Source of the DNA: DASQPA01 sp963757335
GTDB taxonomy: Bacteria > Acidobacteriota > Thermoanaerobaculia > Multivoradales > UBA5704
Assembly (NCBI GenBank): GCA_963757335.1
Contig: CAVWRJ010000008.1
Coordinates: forward strand, 868,001 to 932,000
Length of the DNA: 64,000 nt
Direction of reading: 5' to 3'
A program made the translations under genes and the position numbers. A model generated the notes under the pieces. The model saw only the letters and a program-made list of their open reading frames with translations, did no database searches and had not been told where the DNA came from. Position 1 is the stretch's first letter. The number at the start of each line of letters is the position of its first letter. Shown here piece after piece: positions 50,539-58,108 of this stretch.

Positions 50539-50896
50539 ATGAAGGTCACGATCTGGCACAACCCGCGCTGCAGCACCTCGCGCCGTACCCTGGACCTCCT
50601 GCGGGAGACGGGGGATCGAGCCGGAAATCGTCGACTATCAGAAGACCCCACCCACGGCCGAGGAGATCCAGGAGGTCCTCGCGCGGCTCGGCAAGGGGCC
50701 GCGCGCGATCCTGCGCCAGAAGGAGCCGGCCTACGCCGAGCAGGGCCTGGGCGAGCCGGGAGTGACCGACGCCCAACTCGTCGCGGCGATGGCGGAGACC
50801 CCTATCCTGATCGAGCGCCCGATCGTCCTGGCCGGGAAAAAGGCGGCGCTCGGGAGGCCGCCCGAGGCGGTGCTGGAGATCCTCCCGGACCCATAG
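50539..50896 (+). CDS. ArsC/Spx-family (glutaredoxin-like) reductase, one frameshift
   Basis: VTIWHNPRCSTSRRTLDLLRE has the N-x2-C-S-T-S/K-R motif of glutaredoxin-linked ArsC. After a GGGGG run near 50615 the frame must move by one base to continue IEPEIVDYQKTPPTAEEIQEVL...PILIERPIVLAGKKA, the conserved R-P substrate motif. Repaired length is about 118 residues. It reduces arsenate, or as a relative (YffB-type), other thiols. It is not related to the arsC at 12938. Confidence 0.78.
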
Positions 50897-50974
50897 ACGC
50901 CGGCAGGGATCGGGTTGACAGCCTCGTTCTCTCTCTTCCAGCTCCGGGTTGGGGTAGACTTCCTCCACACCCCT

Positions 50975-51337
50975 ATGTCCGCCCGCGAGCTCCAACCGCT
51001 CCGCGCCGTTCTCGGGCGCGCCGCCGTCGCCGCCCGGCTCCCCGTGCGCACGATCGAGGAGGCACTGGGGCTGCCCCGAGGCGGTTGGGGGGAGCTCCTT
51101 TCCGGCCGGCGAATCCTCCGGGTCTATCATCTCCTGGCGCTCGCGCGCCTGCTCGACGTGCCTCCGGGCGACCTCCTCGACCTCGGGCTGCCGGCGGCGA
51201 GCCATGCCGCCGATCTGCGGCTCGACGACTGGCTCGCGCCCAGACCCCCGTTCCAACCGCCCGAGCCGGCGGTGGACTGGGGGACGGTGATCCGCGACGC
51301 CGTCCGCCGCGAGCTTGGCCAGAAGAAGCAGCTCTAG
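50975..51337 (+). CDS. small HTH (XRE-like) protein
   Basis: 120 residues. RTIEEALGLPRGGWGELLSGRRILRVYHLLALARLLDVPPGDLLDLGLP reads as an XRE-type helix-turn-helix with a shortened N-terminus. A Pro-rich linker and an amphipathic helix (VIRDAVRRELGQKKQ) complete it. It shares organisation with the 51650 gene, so the two are paralogues. Probably a DNA-binding regulator; target unknown. Confidence 0.6.
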   Translation: MSARELQPLRAVLGRAAVAARLPVRTIEEALGLPRGGWGELLSGRRILRVYHLLALARLLDVPPGDLLDLGLPAASHAADLRLDDWLAPRPPFQPPEPAVDWGTVIRDAVRRELGQKKQL

Positions 51338-51399
51338 AGGGCTTAAGACCCTCCTCGGTTCTTGGAGAGCCGCATCCTGATCTGACAGTAGGGAGATCC

Positions 51400-51605
51400 G
51401 TTCTTGCGGAGTGGAGTTTCGTCCCGAAGGAGGGACGCTCGGTCCTGGAGGAGGGGTACTCTGTCCTGGAGGACCGGTGCTCTGTCCTGGAGGACCGGTC
51501 CTCTGTCCTGGAAGGCCTGTACTCTGTCCTGGCGGAGGGACGTTCAGTTCTGGGGGAGGGCCGTTTCGTCCTGGAGGAGGGGCCTTCGATTCTCAAGGAG
51601 CGCGC
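51400..51605. repeat. 21-bp minisatellite array 2
   Basis: About 9-10 units of 21 bases around TGTCCTGGAGGACCGGTGCTC, with three nearly identical units near 51462-51524 and more divergent ones outward. It ends 45 bases before the 51650 gene. The unit sequence differs from array 1 but the period is the same. Confidence 0.85.
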
Positions 51606-51649
51606 TGCTTGCGGCGTGGCCCCTCGCCCGGCTAGAGTTCTCACCTCCT

Positions 51650-52032
51650 ATGATCCACGACGACCTCGCGCAGTTGCGGCAGCTCCTGGCCCGCGCCGTA
51701 GAGGCCTCCGGAAGGCCGCGCCGCGAGCTCGAGCGGGAGATCGGCGTCGGCAGCGGATCGCTCGCGCGGGTGCTCGCCGGCGACCTCGACCTCACGGCCC
51801 TGCACCTGACGAACCTGGCGCGTCTGCTGCGCATTCCTCCCGGCGAGCTGCTGGCCGCCGGCTGTCCGGAGGCCAACGCCACGGCGCGCCACCGCCTCAC
51901 GGACTGGCTCGGCCCGGCCGGTTCCACCCAGCCCGCCCGCCGCGCCGCCCGCCCCGCCCTCGCCGGAAGAGCTGGCGGCGATGGTCCGCGCCGCCGTCCG
52001 GGAGGCAGCTCGCGGCGCGCAAGAGGCGGTGA
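51650..52032 (+). CDS. small HTH (XRE-like) protein, degenerate 3' part
   Basis: Begins MIHDDLAQLRQLLARAVEASGRPRRELEREIGVGSGSLARVLAGDLDLTALHLTNLARLLRIPPGELLAAG, an XRE-like domain paralogous to 50975. After the Pro-rich linker the frame is disturbed by indels relative to a second copy of the same 3' region at 57175-57399, which reads cleanly to VREELAARKRR and stop. The gene is therefore frame-damaged in its last ~40 codons. Everything between the two copies is a different, lower-GC insertion. Confidence 0.6.
51805..52031. repeat. ~226-bp direct repeat, left copy
   Basis: Starts CCTGACGAACCTGGCGCGTC and runs to AAGAGGCGGT. It is nearly identical to 57175-57399 apart from a few substitutions and short indels, and the pair brackets the lower-GC module. 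Confidence 0.9.
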
Positions 52033-52036
52033 CGGC

Positions 52037-52389
52037 TCAGGGAGCCTGGGCCGGGGCGTACTGGGCACCGTCCCCCGGGTCTTTTTGAAGGATCGGGTAG
52101 CTCTCGAGCAACAGCGGTTCGGCCTCGCGGAAACGACCCTGGAAGGCGAGGCAGCCCCCGAGGACGCTCTCGGCGTCTGCGGAGCGCCAGCCGCCTGCCG
52201 CGGACGCGCGGAAGAACGCCAGGGCCTCGCGCGCCAGGGGTTCCGCCTCCCGGCCCTTCCCCGCGGCGGCGAGCACCGCCGCCGCCGGTAGACGGCTCGC
52301 CTCGGGTGCTCCCGGGGGAGGGTCTCGTCGGCGATCGACAGCGCTTCCCGGGCGAGCGGCTCGGTGTACCGGTTCTCTTGGAACATGAC
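52037..52389 (-). pseudogene. 3' fragment of a TPR-containing Ser/Thr kinase gene
   Basis: Read on the minus strand, two frames combine to FQENRYTEPLAREALSIADETLPREHPRR and REAEPLAREALAFFRAS...WRSADAESVLGGCLAFQGRFREAEPLLLESYPILQKD. This is the tetratricopeptide tail seen on many Acidobacteriota Ser/Thr kinases. The kinase domain is absent and the fragment is cut where the adjacent module begins. Confidence 0.7.
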
Positions 52390-52420
52390 GGCCCCGGCAC
52401 GAGATGTTCGGCGGCAATTT

Positions 52421-54523
52421 ATGGAGACTGCCCCTACCGACGTACGAGTGGTTGCGATGGTAAAGTCTTTTACGATGACTTCCGGTCGAGTGCCTTTCGG
52501 CGGTCCCGCTGCTCTTCGCGGGGCCGAGTATCAGTTGCTCTGGTCGCTCTTCCATGCGACCCAGTGGAAGGTGGAGTTTGGACCCGACCATGGCATCACG
52601 GCCATGCTGGAGCCCGAGAGCGGCATTGACTTCGAGTACCGCTTCGGGAAAGAGCGCCGGGTGGAGCAGATCAAGTCCCGATCTACGAACAGACCCTGGA
52701 GCTTCGCCGAGTTTCTCCGCACAGTGTTACGCAGCCTCTATCGTTGCGTGGACATTGCGGTCCCCACCGCCTATGTCTTCATTACAGAGTCGTCTATGGG
52801 GCAATGGCAGGAGGCGTACGACTTTTTCAAGAAGCTCAAGGAAAAACCGGTGCCGCGGTCCACCGAGATCCTTCCCTCCTTGGATGACAGAGGGAAGCTC
52901 AGGGTGGGCGGGGTAAAAAAGGTCTTTACCGAGCGGCGTTTGTTCGAGCATGTGGCCAAGGCTATGGCGGGCCGTACGCTCGGGAGCGACGAGCGCCTGC
53001 GGGTCTGGCATCTCCTCTGCGGCTTCGAATTCCTGGGTAACCAGGACTACTCCTCCGTCGTGTTCAAGATCGAACGTGCCCTGGCCAACCATGGCACGCC
53101 TCTCGGCGAGCTCCGGACGAAGAGAGGGGAACTCATCGCAGATCTCCTGAGTCGTGCCGCTCAAGGCAACGGCAAACTCGAATCCACCGGGTTCTTCCAA
53201 AGCCATGGCATCAGCGAGATCTCCCTCAAGCGCTGGATAGATGTCCAGACCCGGTCCAGCCGGCACATGCGGGACTGCCTAGCCATCATAGGCTACCGTC
53301 GCGAGTGGGACGTCAGGGAGGTAAGTGCGGCGCGATCCCTGTTCATCGAGGAGCCAAGGCCCGAGGAGGTAATGGCTCCAAGTTCGGAGCGGCCACTGGT
53401 CAGCACTCGTTCTGCCGTCCTCTTGACGGGTGGAAGTGGACAAGGCAAGAGCTGGCAGCTCTACCGCCTGGGATACGAGCTGGCGGAGGAGGAACAGCTG
53501 GCTGTCCTCATCCAAGGGACCGGCGCGGTCGCTTCCGACCTTAGTGAGGTGGCGGCAGTGTTCTGCCGCGAGATTTGGGGATCGAGCTCCGTGCAATCTC
53601 TCGCGGACCTCGTGGACCTGAGGCGGCGCGAGCTGCCCGAGGTACAAGAACCATGGCTTACGGTGCTGATCGACGGCGTGAGGGATGAGGAGTACGCCTT
53701 GAACCTGCTCCAGTATCCCTGGCAGCGGCACGGTGTGCGTGTGGTGCTGGGCTGCCGGTGGAACGACCGATTCACCGAGGCCGCGCCTCATATCATTCCC
53801 GTAGCGAATTTCACTATGGGCGAGCTTTCCAGATACTTGAAACGACGGCTGGGTGTGGGCTGGATCGACTTCCCCGAGGACGTCCGGGAACATATGAAGC
53901 TGCCGCTTTTCGCTCGATTGTTCTGTGACCTTCAGGGCGGCGTCACCACTTGGAAGCCGGTCAACGAGTATCACCTCTTTGAGCGGGCTTGGAGCCGGCA
54001 TACGTCAGGAGCTCACCTCGCCGCCTCAGCTGTGGCCGGGCTTGCGGCCTGCCTTCCCGCCGAGCGAGTCTATCCGTGGCCGATAGCCAGGGTCTGGGCG
54101 GCAGGCCTGCGTGACCAGGACATCAAGTGTCTGGTGGATTCGGGGCTCCTTCGGTTGGCGAGCGGCGGCCGGAGCCTGGAGATCTGGCACGACCGAATCC
54201 TCAACTGGGCAGTTGCCGAAGGGCTGGTCAGTGCTTTGCGCAGCGGTGAGATCACCAGTGAAACGCTGATATCACGAGCGATCCACGACCAAAGTGATGA
54301 CCCTCTCCATCGGCGTCTAGACTACGTCGCGATGGACACCCTCTGGCTCCTAACGACTCCCGAGTTCGGGTTGGACAATGCCTTGCGCCAGTTCCTTGCC
54401 GCTCTTGAAGGACAGTGGGAGCGCGAAAGCCTCCTCCGAAACCTGCCAACTTTGGGATCACGAATCATTCCCTACTTGTTCTCCCGGTTGGAAGAGGACC
54501 CTAGCAACGAGGAGGAAGATTGA
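52421..54523 (+). CDS. nuclease-STAND NTPase, candidate Avs-like effector/switch subunit
   Basis: About 700 residues. Residues ~30-240 fit a DUF4297/Cap4-type PD-(D/E)XK nuclease: RGAEYQLLWSLFHATQ, D70 in GIDFEYRFG, and Q83-I-K85 in RVEQIKSR. A P-loop NTPase follows with Walker A GGSGQGKS (337-344), Walker B TVLIDG (D418), a GCRWNDR segment resembling STAND sensor regions, and a winged-helix-like end. No long repeat domain is present in this chain. Start codons at 52421, 52457 and 52475 are all possible, none with a strong Shine-Dalgarno. GC is lower than the neighbours (33 of 60 bases at 53761-53820). It overlaps the next gene by 4 nt. Confidence 0.72.
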   Translation: METAPTDVRVVAMVKSFTMTSGRVPFGGPAALRGAEYQLLWSLFHATQWKVEFGPDHGITAMLEPESGIDFEYRFGKERRVEQIKSRSTNRPWSFAEFLRTVLRSLYRCVDIAVPTAYVFITESSMGQWQEAYDFFKKLKEKPVPRSTEILPSLDDRGKLRVGGVKKVFTERRLFEHVAKAMAGRTLGSDERLRVWHLLCGFEFLGNQDYSSVVFKIERALANHGTPLGELRTKRGELIADLLSRAAQGNGKLESTGFFQSHGISEISLKRWIDVQTRSSRHMRDCLAIIGYRREWDVREVSAARSLFIEEPRPEEVMAPSSERPLVSTRSAVLLTGGSGQGKSWQLYRLGYELAEEEQLAVLIQGTGAVASDLSEVAAVFCREIWGSSSVQSLADLVDLRRRELPEVQEPWLTVLIDGVRDEEYALNLLQYPWQRHGVRVVLGCRWNDRFTEAAPHIIPVANFTMGELSRYLKRRLGVGWIDFPEDVREHMKLPLFARLFCDLQGGVTTWKPVNEYHLFERAWSRHTSGAHLAASAVAGLAACLPAERVYPWPIARVWAAGLRDQDIKCLVDSGLLRLASGGRSLEIWHDRILNWAVAEGLVSALRSGEITSETLISRAIHDQSDDPLHRRLDYVAMDTLWLLTTPEFGLDNALRQFLAALEGQWERESLLRNLPTLGSRIIPYLFSRLEEDPSNEEED

Positions 54524-57033
54524 GCCACCTGTATACCGAGATCCTCAAGCAGATCGAGGATTCCACGATCCCGGACCGGGCCGCCGCCTTGCTCCGCAGC
54601 CTGAACCCGACCGCCCAAAAGGCGGCAGTGGAGATCTTGATCGAGAGGCCTTCGCCCTCCGCTTTGGACAGACTTTGGGAGCTTCGCCGCTCGCTAGAGG
54701 GCGACGACGAACGCTTTTTCTTCAAAATTCAAGTGGAGGAGGCACTCGCGGCCTGTGTGAAGCTGGCGCCCGAGTGGCTGCAGCGCGCGATCCGGCGTGC
54801 CGATCCGAGCGCCGAGCCCTTCGCGGTTCTGGTCTACTTATTGGTGCAGCTCGCCGAAGTCGAGGAGGGTGAAAGGATCTGGCACAGTATACGCGAGATC
54901 GTATTTGAGAGGACCCCAGACACGGATAAGCGAGCTCTTTTCTATGTAAGCGAGAGCTTCCGAGACCGAGAATCCCTGTCCCGGTTGGCCGACTCGGTTC
55001 ACCTCGATGAGGATCTCGTCGCTCCGGCCGCACTGCGTGCGTTGGAGCTTGTGACCCCCGAAGAGGCTCTTGTTGCTCTGGAGAAGGTTCCTCTCGAGGC
55101 CTCTCTTTTCCTCGCCCGTTCCTGGTGGCTCCCCCAGCTTCTTGCGTTCAACTACAATCGCACTTCCGAGATCCTTCGCCACAAGATTGAGACGCATGAG
55201 AAACCCTGGTTCGAAGCGGCAGTCTACAAAGATCGCGAAAACCTGATCACGCCCGACATCCTCGATTACCTTCTGGATGTGACCGGAAAGCTGCTCGAAG
55301 AAGCTCTCGCGCTGCCGGAGACTGAAGACAAAGACCCGCTCTACAAGCCCTTCGCCTTTCTTGCGGACGTTTCGCGCCTCGACCTCCTGGTGTGCTTCGA
55401 GGCCCGACGGGGCACCCGATTCGAGGAAGCATTGACCGAATATATGATCCGCCAAGGCCCTAACGATGAGGGCTGGTATCGCTGGGGCGTGTGGAATGGG
55501 ATCTCGGTGCTTCAGAGGATCGGTGGAGACGGTTTCACCCGACTGACCAACCACCATCTGCGGACCGCACAGACCCGCTTCGGCATCCGTGACGGCTTCC
55601 TACTCGCGGTTCGTAGGCCGGAGGAGGAGACGGTGCGACTCGTTGTGGAAATCGCGCACGACCCTGAGAGGGGAAGCCAGGTGGACAAGAACGGTTTCTC
55701 TCTTGTCCAGTACGAGGTGGTCAAGACGCTCGCAGCTCTGGGGCAATGGCGCGAAGTAGTGAACGGCTGCCTGCGGCCAGGGATGCGCGTTCCTAAATCG
55801 CTGCCAAAGTACCTTGAGGGACACGTCTTCACGGATGAGGAACTAGCGGACGCCTTGAGCGAGCTCCGTTCCGGCGCGCCGTCTCCCGGTGCACTCTGCA
55901 TGGTGGGTTTCAGCGGGAGGCCGGAGCTGGCACCTGAGGTTCGCGCTATCTATAGTCGGTCGGAACGCGACTCGGAGCGTGCCCTCGCCTGCCTCCTAGC
56001 CTTGGAGTCGCTCAGGGATCTAGAGGCCGAGAACCTCTTCCTCGAGAACCTCGACTCGCCAAAGAACAGCTGGGTAGCGGTAAGAGCTCTCCTTGGTACA
56101 ATCAGGACACAACAGGGCAACGAGGCTCTTCTAAACCGGCTTCGCTATCTTCATGAAGCGGAGGGAAGGGACCGGCAGATGCTCGCCATGAATCTGCTGA
56201 TCCGTGAGGAGACTCGAAAGCGAGCGGCCGAACTCCTCTGGCGTCATCTGGACCAACGCGATCTTCTCTTCTACGCCGGTGACACAATCGAGTATCTTGC
56301 TGTCTTGGACCTACCCGAAGTTCAGGAGTTTCTACGGAATGCGGCCTTCTCCGACCGGCGGGGCACCTGGTATAGAGCGGATCGGCACGCGGCGATCGAA
56401 GGGCTGGCTCGGTCCGACCCTGAGAACGCATTTGAGGCCGCTAAGGCGCTCTTTCGCTCAGACGACGAGGATCGGCTGCTGTGCCCGGAGACACTGTTGA
56501 AGCTCAGCCCGAAGGCTGCACTCGATCTCTTCCACGAGACCTTGACTACCTCCAAGGACTTCCTTCTGATCGCCGCCATCGGCGAAGCACTAGACCGCCG
56601 CCGGCCGGCAGAGCCACTCCATGCCTGGCTCGGAGATCGCGATCACAGGGTTTGGCAGGGCGCCTGCTTCGTCATGGAGTCGCTTCGATGGTCGCAGGAG
56701 TTGGAAGATTTAGTTCGGCCTCTCCTGAGAGACCCGAGCTGGGATGTCCGGGTCGCCGCCCGCGCCGCCTTCGAGGCTCTCGGGCTTGCCAAGGAGACGG
56801 CGCGCCTTGCTGAGGCCGTGTCCGTGGAAAAGGATCTGGGCCGCCGGTGGACTCTTGTCGACGCAGCCCTCACGATCGGCTATCCGGGAGTCGTCGCCGG
56901 CTATGGCGCCCACAGTTGGTTCGGACCGATGTGCGAAGGGCAGCCCTATGTGCTGCGGGGGCACGCCGTGTCCAAGCTGGAAGAGAAGAGGAAGAAGCTC
57001 CGCGAAGAGCTTGCCAAGAGGGAGCGGAACTGA
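54520..57033 (+). CDS. large helical (HEAT-like) repeat protein, candidate sensor subunit
   Basis: 837 residues, TTG start inside the upstream stop (TTGA). The sequence is almost all helical pairs with recurrent patterns such as PDRAAALLRSLNPTAQKAAVEIL, VEEALAACVKLAPEWLQRAI, RKRAAELLWRHLDQRDLLFYA and the final DPSWDVRVAARAAFEALG, a typical HEAT repeat. No catalytic motif is visible. In Avs proteins a long C-terminal repeat array recognises a phage protein; here a comparable array is a separate, translationally coupled polypeptide. I do not recognise a named family. Confidence 0.65.
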   Translation: MSHLYTEILKQIEDSTIPDRAAALLRSLNPTAQKAAVEILIERPSPSALDRLWELRRSLEGDDERFFFKIQVEEALAACVKLAPEWLQRAIRRADPSAEPFAVLVYLLVQLAEVEEGERIWHSIREIVFERTPDTDKRALFYVSESFRDRESLSRLADSVHLDEDLVAPAALRALELVTPEEALVALEKVPLEASLFLARSWWLPQLLAFNYNRTSEILRHKIETHEKPWFEAAVYKDRENLITPDILDYLLDVTGKLLEEALALPETEDKDPLYKPFAFLADVSRLDLLVCFEARRGTRFEEALTEYMIRQGPNDEGWYRWGVWNGISVLQRIGGDGFTRLTNHHLRTAQTRFGIRDGFLLAVRRPEEETVRLVVEIAHDPERGSQVDKNGFSLVQYEVVKTLAALGQWREVVNGCLRPGMRVPKSLPKYLEGHVFTDEELADALSELRSGAPSPGALCMVGFSGRPELAPEVRAIYSRSERDSERALACLLALESLRDLEAENLFLENLDSPKNSWVAVRALLGTIRTQQGNEALLNRLRYLHEAEGRDRQMLAMNLLIREETRKRAAELLWRHLDQRDLLFYAGDTIEYLAVLDLPEVQEFLRNAAFSDRRGTWYRADRHAAIEGLARSDPENAFEAAKALFRSDDEDRLLCPETLLKLSPKAALDLFHETLTTSKDFLLIAAIGEALDRRRPAEPLHAWLGDRDHRVWQGACFVMESLRWSQELEDLVRPLLRDPSWDVRVAARAAFEALGLAKETARLAEAVSVEKDLGRRWTLVDAALTIGYPGVVAGYGAHSWFGPMCEGQPYVLRGHAVSKLEEKRKKLREELAKRERN

Positions 57034-57078
57034 TGCTCGGAAGTTGGGCTTTCCTAAACCGCAAGGCCAGGGGTTGGT

Positions 57079-57170
57079 ATGAACCCAGATCGCAAGCGCC
57101 GCCTCGAAGCTGCCGCTCCAGGTTTGGCACCGTGGGTGAGCGGTTCGCGGGCCGCGTTATCCGGCTCAGC
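57079..57170 (+). pseudogene. fragment of an HTH antitoxin gene
   Basis: MNPDRKRRLEAA followed, in another frame, by RFGTVGERFAG matches the first ~25 residues of XRE-type antitoxins (commonly ...RLEAAGWRFGTVGEFL). The rest of the gene is absent; the following bases are the right direct-repeat copy. Confidence 0.45.
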
Positions 57171-57174
57171 CTTT

Positions 57175-57399
57175 CCTGACGAACCTGGCGCGTCTGCTGC
57201 GCATTCCCCCCGGCGAGCTGCTGGCCGCCGGCTGTCCGGAGGCCAACGCCACGGCGCGCCACCGCCTCACGGACTGGCTCGGCCCGGCCGGTTCCACCCA
57301 CCCGCCCGCCGCGCCGCCCGCCCCGCCCTCGCCGGAAGAGCTGGCGGCGATGGTCCGTACCGCCGTCCGGGAGGAGCTCGCGGCGCGCAAGAGGCGGTA
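57175..57399. repeat. ~225-bp direct repeat, right copy
   Basis: Repeats 51805-52031 (3' end of the small HTH gene) and continues to an in-frame TAG at 57398-57400 that the left copy lost. Confidence 0.9.
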
Positions 57400-57408
57400 G
57401 GCCCTCTA

Positions 57409-57490
57409 CTCCAGGTCCGGGAAGTCCCCCTCCCAGTACTCCTGCTCGCCGCGGACGTTCGTCGTCGCGTGCTTCCTCAGCCCTTCCCCA
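57409..57490 (-). pseudogene. 3' fragment of an acyl-CoA synthetase gene
   Basis: On the minus strand it reads LRKHATTNVRGEQEYWEGDFPDLE and stop, closely matching the last residues of the intact synthetase at 59762 (KHAAQVRGEHEYWEDDFPDLE). Only this end is present, so it is a relic of a second gene copy. Confidence 0.75.
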
Positions 57491-57566
57491 AGGCACCCTA
57501 GGAGGCCGGTCTCGCTCGTAACCTTTCCCCGCCTCGCCACTCTCTCTCTCGAAGGAGGAACGAGAC

Positions 57567-57983
57567 ATGGACAGAACCAGCACCCATTCCGATCAGGCGT
57601 ATCAGATCCTGCATATCGCCTTCACCGTCGCACCCCTGGTTGCCGGGTTGGACAAATTCTTTCATCTCCTGGTGAACTGGGACCAGTACCTGGCGCCGTT
57701 CGTCGCGCGGCTGCTGCCCTTCTCCGGGCATACCTTCATGCTGCTCGTGGGGGCGATCGAGATCGTGGCCGCCCTGCTCGTCTGGTGGAAGCCGCGGCTC
57801 GGTGCCTACGTGGTCATGGCCTGGCTGTGGGGGATCATCGTCAACCTGCTGCTCGTCCCCGGGTACTACGACATCGCCCTGCGCGACTTCGGCCTCTCGC
57901 TCGGCGCCCTCGCCCTGGCGCGGCTCGCCGAGGCCGAGGCACCGGCTGCCGTGCCGGCAGCGGCGCGCGCCCGCGCGATCTGA
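57567..57983 (+). CDS. DoxX-like membrane protein
   Basis: 138 residues with four helices: ILHIAFTVAPLVAGLDKFFHLL, PFSGHTFMLLVGAIEIVAALLVW, LGAYVVMAWLWGIIVNLLL and FGLSLGALALARLA. The layout and the early GLDKFFH segment fit small DoxX-type proteins. The ATG has GGAGG eight bases upstream. Redox or respiratory-linked role presumed; unknown partner. Confidence 0.75.
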   Translation: MDRTSTHSDQAYQILHIAFTVAPLVAGLDKFFHLLVNWDQYLAPFVARLLPFSGHTFMLLVGAIEIVAALLVWWKPRLGAYVVMAWLWGIIVNLLLVPGYYDIALRDFGLSLGALALARLAEAEAPAAVPAAARARAI

Positions 57984-58065
57984 CGGCCTGACCCGGCGAA
58001 GGAATATCAGTCCAGAGACCGGCCCTGCTCGAGGATCACGGTATAGCGCAAGAGACCTCCTGTCC

Positions 58066-58095
58066 GCTCCTGCCTCGGTCGAGCGAGGCAGGAGC
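58066..58095. terminator. bidirectional terminator hairpin
   Basis: GCTCCTGCCTCG and CGAGGCAGGAGC form a perfect 12-bp stem with a 6-base loop between convergent stops at 57983 and 58109. Confidence 0.75.
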
Positions 58096-58108
58096 ATGGT
58101 GTCGACAT

